NCBI GenBank assembly: GCA_905215755.1
Contig: CAJMRE010000020.1
Span: forward strand, 1-37,721
DNA from: an uncultured bacterium
Lineage (GTDB): Bacteria > Actinomycetota > Coriobacteriia > Coriobacteriales > Coriobacteriaceae
Direction: 5' to 3'
Length of the DNA stretch: 37,721 nucleotides
Below, one piece after another: positions 1 through 5,582 of the stretch (positions are counted from its first letter, which is position 1; every line of letters begins with the position of its first letter). The position numbers were made by a program, and so were the translations under genes. The notes below the pieces were generated by a model, which had not been told where the DNA came from, did no database searches, and was given only the letters and a program-made list of their open reading frames with translations.

Positions 1-207
1 TGCGGCTCATCCGGTTCGACCGGGCCGCGCGGCAAGGAGATATATTGCCAGACCGCGAAGCGATGTGGGACGTCAATTCCACTCTTCACAAGTCCTACAC
101 AACTTATCGCTTCCTATATAAGTAATAGAAAGGCTGGTGCAGAAATACTGCGCGTATCAGATGATGACCCTTCGGTTAAGAGATATATAAAGATCGGTCA
201 CCTGTAA
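1..207 (+). CDS. Possible 3' end of an unidentified gene cut by the window edge
   Basis: Frame 1 on the plus strand is open from the first base to a TAA at 205-207, giving 68 codons with no start inside the window. The predicted tail is mixed hydrophilic and ends in KRYIKIGHL. Codon use (ATA, AGA, AGT) and base composition after about position 60 are much more AT-rich than in the neighbouring genes, so the stretch is either foreign or non-coding. I do not recognise the protein. An open frame of this length can arise by chance, so the call is weak. Between 208 and 250 I see only AT-rich sequence with TATA-like words and no gene. Confidence 0.3.
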   Translation, partial: CGSSGSTGPRGKEIYCQTAKRCGTSIPLFTSPTQLIASYISNRKAGAEILRVSDDDPSVKRYIKIGHL

Positions 208-252
208 GTGTATATCTACCCGCGCTTTTGCTATATAAACCAGCGCTCTAGA

Positions 253-290
253 TAAAAAGAGGGAGTGCCGCGCACAGTGCGACACTCCCC
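253..290 (-). terminator. Intrinsic terminator of the infC-rpmI-rplT operon
   Basis: Read on the minus strand, a GGGAGTG...GCACTCCC hairpin (261-290) is followed by a T-rich run (253-259). It lies about 20 bp beyond the rplT stop codon, where an operon end is expected. Confidence 0.85.
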
Positions 291-310
291 TAGCGATTCA
301 ACAGAATCTA

Positions 311-670
311 TTAGGCCTCGAGAGCCTTCTTGGCAATGGCAGCCAGCTCGTTGAAGGACTCGATGTCCTCGTAAGCCATCTGAGCCAGGACCTTACGGTC
401 GAGCTCGATGCCGGCAACCTTCAGGCCGTGCATGAACTGAGAGTAAGAGATGTCGTTCAGGCGAGCGGCAGCGTTGATGCGGGTGATCCAGAGAGAGCGG
501 ATCTCGCGCTTCTTGTTGCGGCGATCACGATACTGATACTGCAGGGAGTGCTGGACCTGCTCTTTAGCATGCTTGTAAGTACGCGAAGCGGCACCGTAGT
601 AACCCTTCGCACGGTGCATAACGGTACGGCGCTTCTTCTTGGCGGCAACAGCGCGCTTAATACGTGCCAT
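311..670 (-). CDS. rplT: 50S ribosomal protein L20
   Basis: This is the 119-residue ribosomal protein L20, which binds 23S rRNA early in assembly of the large subunit. The sequence starts MARIKRAVAAKKKRR, the basic N-terminal extension typical of L20, and is full length for the family. The conserved globular part carries the family-typical stretch LWITRINAAARLNDISYSQF. It is the last gene of the conserved infC-rpmI-rplT operon, 46 bp after rpmI, and is followed by a strong terminator. In many bacteria L20 represses its own operon by binding leader RNA. A leader structure is present upstream of infC here, but whether L20 binds it is inference. Confidence 0.98.
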   Translation of the reverse strand: MARIKRAVAAKKKRRTVMHRAKGYYGAASRTYKHAKEQVQHSLQYQYRDRRNKKREIRSLWITRINAAARLNDISYSQFMHGLKVAGIELDRKVLAQMAYEDIESFNELAAIAKKALEA

Positions 671-716
671 GTTCTATCAACTCCTAGACGGTAAAACGAA
701 AAACGGGAACGCGAAC

Positions 717-908
717 TTAGGCGAGACGCGACTTGATGACCTTGCGGTCGGCAGCGGCGATCTCGGTCTCCTGACGGAAGCCACGCTTACGCTTGGTGGA
801 CTTCTTGCTCAGGATGTGGCTCTTGAAAGCCTTGGCGCGCATAAGCTTGCCGGTACCAGTCTTGCGGAAACGCTTCTTGGTGCCGCTGTGGGACTTCATC
901 TTAGGCAT
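717..908 (-). CDS. rpmI: 50S ribosomal protein L35
   Basis: This is a 63-residue, very basic protein with the L35 hallmark start MPKMKSHSGTKKRFRKTGTGK and a lysine/arginine-rich middle (SKKSTKRKRGFR). Length and motifs are normal for L35, a small component of the large ribosomal subunit. It lies between infC and rplT in the canonical order, with 32 bp to infC and 46 bp to rplT, and is almost certainly co-transcribed with both. A purine-rich Shine-Dalgarno sequence precedes the ATG. Confidence 0.98.
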   Translation of the reverse strand: MPKMKSHSGTKKRFRKTGTGKLMRAKAFKSHILSKKSTKRKRGFRQETEIAAADRKVIKSRLA

Positions 909-940
909 GAAATACTCCTTAATCGGTTACAGAACACTAG

Positions 941-1495
941 TTACTTGGTATCGCTTGCCGCTTTATCCTCATCGAAGGCGCCCTTAATCGGGGCGAGCAG
1001 CATAAGCATGTTACGGCCTTCCATCTTAGGCTTGGACTCGACCGTAGCGTAAGGCTTGAGATCCTCGGCGAGACGCTCGAGAACGTTAAGACCCTGCTCC
1101 GGGTGAGCCATCTCACGGCCGCGGAACATGATGGTAATCTTAACGCGTGCGCCCTTCTTGAGGAAACGCAGAACGTGGCCCTTCTTGGTCTCGTAATCGC
1201 CAACGTCGATCTTGGGTCGGAACTTCATTTCCTTGACCTCGACCTTGGACTGGTTCTTACGAGCGGCCTTAGCCTTCATGGCCTGCTGGTACTTGAACTT
1301 ACCGTAGTCCATGACCTTGCAGACCGGCGGCTCCGCGTTGGGAGCGATCTCGACCAGGTCGAGACCCTGATCGTCAGCAACGCGCTGGGCATCGCGGATG
1401 GCGAACAGGCCGAGCTGAGAGCCATCGACGCCAATCAAACGGCACGAAGATGCAGTGATCTCGTCGTTGATGCGGGTGTCATCAGACTTAGCTAT
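941..1495 (-). CDS. infC: Translation initiation factor IF-3, probable AUA start
   Basis: IF-3 binds the 30S subunit, blocks premature joining of 50S and rejects wrong start codons. The N-terminal domain (DDTRINDEITASSCRLIGVD...) and the C-terminal RNA-binding domain (VKEMKFRPKIDVGDYETK...) are both complete. The only upstream ATG, at 1508-1510, is preceded by a T-rich sequence with no Shine-Dalgarno. The GGAGG itself lies at 1503-1507, inside that longer frame. An in-frame ATA at 1493-1495 sits 8 nt after GGAGG and gives a protein starting near AKSDDTRINDE, which fits the family N-terminus. Non-AUG starts (AUU in E. coli) are the known basis of IF-3 autoregulation. If the ATG were used, the gene would run to 1510 (189 aa). 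The gene identity is certain; the start is inferred. Confidence 0.95.
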   Translation of the reverse strand: MAKSDDTRINDEITASSCRLIGVDGSQLGLFAIRDAQRVADDQGLDLVEIAPNAEPPVCKVMDYGKFKYQQAMKAKAARKNQSKVEVKEMKFRPKIDVGDYETKKGHVLRFLKKGARVKITIMFRGREMAHPEQGLNVLERLAEDLKPYATVESKPKMEGRNMLMLLAPIKGAFDEDKAASDTK

Positions 1496-1507
1496 TTTCC
1501 CTACCTC
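1493..1507 (-). promoter_or_regulatory. Shine-Dalgarno and AUA start of infC
   Basis: On the minus strand GGAGG (1503-1507) is followed by an 8-nt spacer and ATA (1493-1495), in frame with infC. This spacing is optimal for initiation, whereas the ATG at 1510 overlaps the GGAGG. The arrangement would let IF-3 discriminate against its own mRNA. Confidence 0.65.
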
Positions 1508-1512
1508 CATTC

Positions 1513-1548
1513 ATAAAAAAATAACCCGGCGCTTTTCAGCAACCAGGT
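1513..1548 (-). promoter_or_regulatory. Terminator-like attenuator in the infC leader
   Basis: On the minus strand, arms ACCTGG (1543-1548) and CCGGGT (1524-1529) can form a 6-bp stem with one G-U pair. They are followed at once by a run of seven T in 1513-1522, and this lies just before the infC initiation region. An intrinsic terminator directly before an infC operon suggests premature termination that is relieved or imposed by a signal such as L20 or ribosome supply. Such control is known for infC operons in other bacteria; here it is inferred from structure only. Confidence 0.5.
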
Positions 1549-1712
1549 CGTACACATAGACATCCTCGGTATGAGGAAGGGAATCTAGGTTGTATGACCA
1601 GTCAGCTGCTCATTGGCGCCAAAAGGTGGGAGCCCTCGGGTTCCTCTTTAGGGCATTGCGGGAACAACGCCTTGCGAATAATAACACGTACAACGCGCTA
1701 TCACATTACGTA
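1549..1712. other. Probable promoter and 5' leader region of infC operon
   Basis: There is no gene here. The region lies between the relic tRNA tail/terminator and the attenuator hairpin. On the minus strand a TATTAT word (about 1678-1683) could serve as a -10 box but has no good -35 box at the right distance. A perfect 10-bp palindrome TTGGCGCCAA lies at about 1614-1623 within the presumed leader. Confidence 0.4.
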
Positions 1713-1780
1713 CACGAAAAAGGGGGCCTTGACCCCCTTGAAGCGCAGGTGCATGTATGGTGCCCGAGGCGAGACTCGAA
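1713..1780 (-). repeat. Relic duplicate of the tRNA-Leu 3' tail and terminator
   Basis: This 68-bp block repeats the sequence at 1896-1964. It contains an exact copy of the last 23 nt of the tRNA-Leu gene (T-loop side of the T arm, acceptor 3' strand, CCA), then a diverged trailer with a one-base length difference, then an identical GGGGG...CCCCC hairpin with T-run. No 5' half of a tRNA precedes it, so it cannot make a tRNA. It is either the remnant of a second tandem tRNA-Leu gene or an attachment-site-like scar of an excised element. Confidence 0.75.
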
Positions 1781-1895
1781 GGGCCTTCGCTTCGCGAAGC
1801 CCCGGGCTTCGGGCGCATGGCGCCCTCGCCACGCTCCGCTACAAACAGGCCACAGGCCTGTTTGCTTAACGCTCCGCGCGCTCACGCGAGTTCGG
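1781..1895. repeat. Palindrome-rich insert between the two tRNA tails
   Basis: This 115-bp GC-rich stretch is built from inverted repeats. They include AAACAGGCC-ACA-GGCCTGTTT (about 1843-1863), GGGCGC-ATG-GCGCCC (about 1811-1825) and a TTCGC...GCGAA palindrome near 1786-1798. It carries no plausible gene. It resembles a small palindromic repeat element that fills the space between the tRNA tail copies. Confidence 0.5.
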
Positions 1896-1898
1896 CAC

Positions 1899-1923
1899 GA
1901 AAAAGGGGGCCTTGACCCCCTTG
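1899..1923 (-). terminator. Intrinsic terminator of tRNA-Leu
   Basis: On the minus strand GGGGG-TCAAGG-CCCCC followed by a T-run lies about 20 bp beyond the tRNA 3' end. An identical copy sits at about 1716-1740 in the relic repeat. Confidence 0.8.
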
Positions 1924-1941
1924 AACGCTCACTTGCATGTA

Positions 1942-2028
1942 TGGTGCCCGAGGCGAGACTCGAACTCGCACGTTGTTGCCAACGGTGGATTTTGAGTCCA
2001 CAGCGTCTGCCAATTCCGCCACTCGGGC
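1942..2028 (-). tRNA. tRNA-Leu (anticodon CAA)
   Basis: An 87-nt class II tRNA. Acceptor strands GCCCGAG and CTCGGGC pair fully and are followed by A and an encoded CCA. The D arm contains GCGGAATTGGCAGACGC. The anticodon arm is GTGGA-CTCAAAA-TCCAC, placing CAA at positions 34-36 (reads UUG). A long variable arm is present. The T arm GCGAG-TTCGAGT-CTCGC is canonical. It stands alone as a minus-strand gene with its own terminator. Confidence 0.96.
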
Positions 2029-2067
2029 ACGTAATGCGTGAGTTAGTTTATCACAGCTTTCTGTTGA

Positions 2068-3501
2068 TTAGTCCGAAAATGGAACTTCGAGCATTTTGAT
2101 AAGCTCAACCTTGCGCAACATCTCCCGCTTACGACATCCACGTCCGTCAACCGAGGCCTCGCCCATCTGGTTGTCATAGGGGTCCTCACGCATGCCGTCG
2201 AAAGCAGGCACAAACTCAGCCTGGAATCGATTGTTGGCCACCATACGCCACGGATCGAGATTGCCAAAGTAGTGACGGCGGCGCCACTCCTCGCCCATCC
2301 TGCGAGCAGAAGATCCAAATGACACGTCGGCGTTGAGCCACCCGGTTTGCGGCGTATAGAACTCTGCCCAGTCGTGCGGCCCCACCGAATCAGGCGCAAC
2401 ATACAGGCCACTCTGCCAGCGGGCGGGCACGCCCGCGATGCGGCACATGGTGATAAACGTGAGCGCCATAACGCCGCAATCGCCGCGGAGCGAGTGTGCA
2501 CAGTCATCGGCGATGGAGCCCAAAAGCAGGTACGGTGGCTGATAGCGATAGTCAATATGCTGTGTCAGGTAATCATAGATAGCACGAGCGCGATCGAGCG
2601 GATTCTCGAGACCGTCAATAACACGCTCCGTCAACTGTCGCATGTACGGCGTGAACGCAATGTGCGGACGGTCCTCGGAGGTGTCCTCGGGCAGTGGCGC
2701 GTCTATACAGGGATGCGATGGGAGCGCGCCACCATAGATATCGCAATAGGCGGCATCGACGTGATAGCGATAGGTCACCGAGAATGAATGTTCAGTCGAA
2801 GATGTCCAAGAGGCAGCGCGAGCCGAAACGTTTTCAGGGGCAACGGTACCCCCCGACGTCATATCGAGAACCTCGATTTGAGACTGTTGACGACAGGCGG
2901 CAGCAACGGGTAGCCACGCGCGAACAGCCTCTCCCTCCAGAGCTCCAGGGACAGACACGGATGCCTTAAGCGTGATGACGCGAGCCAACCCGTTTTGCGA
3001 CTCCATCTCCCTGAGCATCTGGTTACGCAGCGCGATGCCGTCCGCAGAATCGGGACGCAGGCCCGGAACCTCCTTGGGGTACACGCGAAGCGAATCGAGG
3101 AAGTTGTCGAGAACGAACAGCTCGCCATCGATAAAGCGCCAGTCAATACGCTTACGATTGATCAGGTCGTCAAGCTGCTCTTCGGTAAACTCTGGCCACT
3201 CCTCGCGAATCATCGCAATAGCCTGATCGCGCGACACCGAAAAATGAAGCGGCGTCTCGAGCATGCGATACCGCTCGGCACGAACACAAGCAGCCAGCGA
3301 AGGCTCAGGGTTCTGCTCCAGAAGGCGATCGCAAGCAGCAACAGCCTGCGTCAAATACCCGGCATCCTTGAGACGAAGAATCTCAGGCGGCAGTCCAATA
3401 TCGAGATGACGAAAGTCATCACAGCAAACATCAACAGAGCAACCAACAGGACCCTCGCCAATAACCTTCCCATCCGAAGGCAGCACATCAATAACAGCCA
3501 T
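2068..3501 (-). CDS. Transglutaminase-like domain protein
   Basis: This 477-residue protein has a C-terminal transglutaminase-like (papain-fold) domain. The catalytic triad is visible: Cys342 in GDCGVMALTF, His376 in GPHDWAEFY and Asp392 in NADVSFG. The preceding ERVIDGLENPLDRARAIYDYLTQHIDY segment is typical of this superfamily. The first ~300 residues are not recognised. They include a helical region rich in acidic residues and a beta-rich part (VITLKASVSVPG...). No signal peptide or membrane segment is seen, so a cytoplasmic protease or amidase-type role is likely, with unknown substrate. The ATG at 3501 is preceded by GGAG at good spacing. A GTG 18 bp upstream overlaps that ribosome site and was rejected. 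Confidence 0.85.
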   Translation of the reverse strand: MAVIDVLPSDGKVIGEGPVGCSVDVCCDDFRHLDIGLPPEILRLKDAGYLTQAVAACDRLLEQNPEPSLAACVRAERYRMLETPLHFSVSRDQAIAMIREEWPEFTEEQLDDLINRKRIDWRFIDGELFVLDNFLDSLRVYPKEVPGLRPDSADGIALRNQMLREMESQNGLARVITLKASVSVPGALEGEAVRAWLPVAAACRQQSQIEVLDMTSGGTVAPENVSARAASWTSSTEHSFSVTYRYHVDAAYCDIYGGALPSHPCIDAPLPEDTSEDRPHIAFTPYMRQLTERVIDGLENPLDRARAIYDYLTQHIDYRYQPPYLLLGSIADDCAHSLRGDCGVMALTFITMCRIAGVPARWQSGLYVAPDSVGPHDWAEFYTPQTGWLNADVSFGSSARRMGEEWRRRHYFGNLDPWRMVANNRFQAEFVPAFDGMREDPYDNQMGEASVDGRGCRKREMLRKVELIKMLEVPFSD

Positions 3502-3536
3502 ACCAAAACTCCAAGTCACTAGAACGCTTGAAGCCC

Positions 3537-3565
3537 ATTGTAGCGAGATAAAAAGAAAGCCCCAA
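3537..3565 (-). promoter_or_regulatory. Promoter of the transglutaminase-like gene
   Basis: On the minus strand TTGGGG (3560-3565), a 17-bp spacer and TACAAT (3537-3542) form a sigma-70-type promoter. Transcription would begin about 30 bp before the ATG at 3501. Confidence 0.6.
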
Positions 3566-3640
3566 CAAGGGAGCCATCAACGCCGCCGAACGGTAGTCAA
3601 TAAATAAATTCAGCCCAGTAACCCTGCGGCGTTAAACAAA

Positions 3641-3732
3641 GGAAGCCCCATCCCCCGGAACTGTTTCCTTGGCGCGACTTCTGGCGAAGCCAGGTGAGCG
3701 CAAAGGAAACAGTGTAGGGGGACGGGGCTTCC
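3641..3732. repeat. Long imperfect inverted repeat downstream of fba
   Basis: Two arms of about 33 bp, from GGAAGCCCCATCCCCC (left) and GGGGGACGGGGCTTCC (right), flank a central segment that contains GAACTGTTTCC and GGAAACAGTG. Together they form one ~92-nt hairpin with few mismatches. It begins about 20 bp after the fba stop codon and could terminate or stabilise the fba transcript. There is no T-run directly after it, so it may instead be a palindromic mobile-type repeat. Confidence 0.75.
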
Positions 3733-3752
3733 GGCGGGAAGTTTAGCGACGC

Positions 3753-4619
3753 TTACGCCTTGTTGACGGAGCCAAACTCCTCCATGAGCTCCTTGGTGCG
3801 AGCAACGATGTTGTCGCGACCAGGCTTGAGGAGCTTGCGGGGGTCAAAGCCCTTGCCCTGCTGATCCTTGCCAGCCTCGATGTACTCGCGGACGCCCTTG
3901 GCGAAGACGAGCTGCAGGTCGGTGTTGACGTTGATCTTGGAGATGCCCAGGGAGATGGCCTTCTTGATCTGATCCTCGGGGATGCCGGTACCACCGTGCA
4001 GAACGAGGGGCAGGTCGCCGGTCTGAGCCTTGATCTCGCCCAGACGCTCGAAGGAAAGGCCAGCCCAGTCGGCGGGATACACGCCGTGGATGTTGCCGAT
4101 GCCGCAGGCGAGGAAGTCGACGCCCAGGTCAGCAATCTGCTTGCACTCAGCGGGGTCAGCGAGCTCGCCGTTGGAGGTCACGCCGTCCTCGGTGCCGCCG
4201 ATGCCGCCGACCTCGGCCTCGATGGACATGCCCTTGGAGTGGGCAAGCTCAACGAGCTCCTTGGTGCGGTCGAGGTTAAGCTGGAAGGTCTCCTCGTGAG
4301 AGCCGTCATACATGATGGACGTGAAGCCGGCCTCGATGCACTTGAAGCAGTCCTCGTAAGAACCGTGATCGAGGTGAAGGGCGACGGGAACGGTAACGCC
4401 CGTGGCCTCGACGGCAGCCTTGACCATGTCGGCGCAGACCTTGAAACCGCCCATCCACTTAGCGGCACCAGCGGTGCACTGAAGGATCAGCGGAGACTTG
4501 GCCTCCTCGGCGGCCTGGAGAATAGCCAGGGTCCACTCGAGGTTGTTGGTGTTGAAGGCACCGAGAGCGTACTTGCCGGCCTCGGCCTTCTTGAGCATGT
4601 CTGCTGCGTTGACGAGCAT
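3753..4619 (-). CDS. fba: Class II fructose-bisphosphate aldolase
   Basis: This 288-residue zinc-dependent aldolase splits fructose-1,6-bisphosphate into dihydroxyacetone phosphate and glyceraldehyde-3-phosphate in glycolysis and runs in reverse in gluconeogenesis. Family motifs are present: HLDHG at 82-86 (catalytic Asp84, zinc-binding His85), YDGSH, EAEVGGIGGTEDG, GNIHG, VLHGGTGIP and INVNTDLQ. Length is normal. The ATG at 4619 is preceded by AGGAGG at ideal spacing, and the longer frame to 4715 is an upstream extension through the promoter. Members of this family may use tagatose-bisphosphate, but the overall sequence fits a housekeeping Fba. The gene appears to be a single transcription unit. 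Confidence 0.95.
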   Translation of the reverse strand: MLVNAADMLKKAEAGKYALGAFNTNNLEWTLAILQAAEEAKSPLILQCTAGAAKWMGGFKVCADMVKAAVEATGVTVPVALHLDHGSYEDCFKCIEAGFTSIMYDGSHEETFQLNLDRTKELVELAHSKGMSIEAEVGGIGGTEDGVTSNGELADPAECKQIADLGVDFLACGIGNIHGVYPADWAGLSFERLGEIKAQTGDLPLVLHGGTGIPEDQIKKAISLGISKINVNTDLQLVFAKGVREYIEAGKDQQGKGFDPRKLLKPGRDNIVARTKELMEEFGSVNKA

Positions 4620-4659
4620 AAAAGAAACCTCCTGTAAGGTTGCTCCGATAACGCCTGAG

Positions 4660-4668
4660 ATTTTACCA
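4660..4668 (-). promoter_or_regulatory. Extended -10 promoter of fba
   Basis: On the minus strand TGGTAAAAT forms an extended -10 element (TG-n-TAAAAT) about 41-50 bp before the fba ATG. No convincing -35 box is seen, which is usual for extended -10 promoters. Confidence 0.5.
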
Positions 4669-4814
4669 CGGCGTACCCGAGCATAAACGTTCGTTTGTTC
4701 ACGAATATCGTCCAAACAGACTTTTTTTGACCGTTTGCCCTACGGAATCGACCCGTTGGGGAAAAATAGCTTGACGTTTAGACGCTTCTCGTGCTTTAGA
4801 AGCTGACTATAAAG

Positions 4815-5498
4815 CTACACCTGCATGAAAGTGTTCTGCATGAGCTCGCGTGCCATGGTGGTCGAATCGCCATGGCCGGTTAAGCAAACGGTGTCGGGCG
4901 GAAGAAGCCGGGCGAGCTTGGAGAGCGAGCGCAGAATCGCCGCCTCGTCTCCGCCGGAAAGATCGGTGCGGCCGTGCCCACCCGGAAACAGGGTGTCGCC
5001 CACAAAGGCGATGTTCCCCTGCTCGGTGGCAGCAAACAAGACGATCCCGCCCGGCGTATGCCCTGGTGTCTCGATCACCTGCAGGCAGATATCGCCCACC
5101 TCGAGAGCATCGCCCTGGGCGAGCAGGCGCGTCGGCTCCCCAGGGTCGGGCGTCTCAATGCCCCACATAGCTCGCTGTTCCTCGATGTTCGCATGCGGCA
5201 CCGCCACATCCTTAGCACACAGCTCATACTGACAGCCCTCGCCAACGGTGGTTCGCACGCCGGCAACACCACCAACATGATCGGCATGGCCATGAGTGCA
5301 TACGGCGCCAAGCATGCGTACGCCGGGATGCTTGGCTCGAATATGCTCTACCAAGCGCTCGCCTTCCCATGCGGGGTCGATAATCACACACTCATTGTCC
5401 GAAATAACAGCATAGCTATTGGTCTGAATGGGACCGTTTACGAGCGTCTCGATCTCGACCGATCCCTTGGGAGTTACATCCAAGGACACACCACTCAT
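4815..5498 (-). CDS. Metallo-beta-lactamase-fold hydrolase (glyoxalase II-like)
   Basis: This 227-residue protein has the MBL fold with the metal-binding motif THGHADHVGG. Further metal ligands are in ETPGHTPGG and FVGDTLFPGGHGRTDL, and in TGHGDST near the C-terminus. This pattern is that of the GloB/YcbL hydroxyacylglutathione hydrolase-like group. Such proteins cleave thioesters, and many in anaerobes lacking glutathione have unknown substrates. No signal peptide is present, so it is cytosolic. GGAG lies just upstream of the ATG at 5498. It follows rel after an 84-bp gap that contains a 12-bp hairpin. Confidence 0.88.
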   Translation of the reverse strand: MSGVSLDVTPKGSVEIETLVNGPIQTNSYAVISDNECVIIDPAWEGERLVEHIRAKHPGVRMLGAVCTHGHADHVGGVAGVRTTVGEGCQYELCAKDVAVPHANIEEQRAMWGIETPDPGEPTRLLAQGDALEVGDICLQVIETPGHTPGGIVLFAATEQGNIAFVGDTLFPGGHGRTDLSGGDEAAILRSLSKLARLLPPDTVCLTGHGDSTTMARELMQNTFMQV

Positions 5499-5518
5499 GT
5501 CCCTCTCCTCTCTATAGA

Positions 5519-5546
5519 ACTCGAGGCATCAAACGATGCCTCGAGT
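5519..5546 (-). terminator. Hairpin between rel and the MBL hydrolase gene
   Basis: A perfect 12-bp stem ACTCGAGGCATC / GATGCCTCGAGT with a 4-nt loop lies after rel. On the minus strand it is followed only by TTCTATAG, so termination would be partial. It may separate rel from the downstream gene. Confidence 0.55.
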
Positions 5547-5582
5547 GTAGCGAATATCGATAATGTGGCACGTTCGTCGCGA

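Noticed and set aside
1590..2099. 169-codon frame across the tRNA and its relic
   Set aside because: It reads through the tRNA-Leu, both terminators and palindromes; its internal repeat only reflects the DNA duplication.
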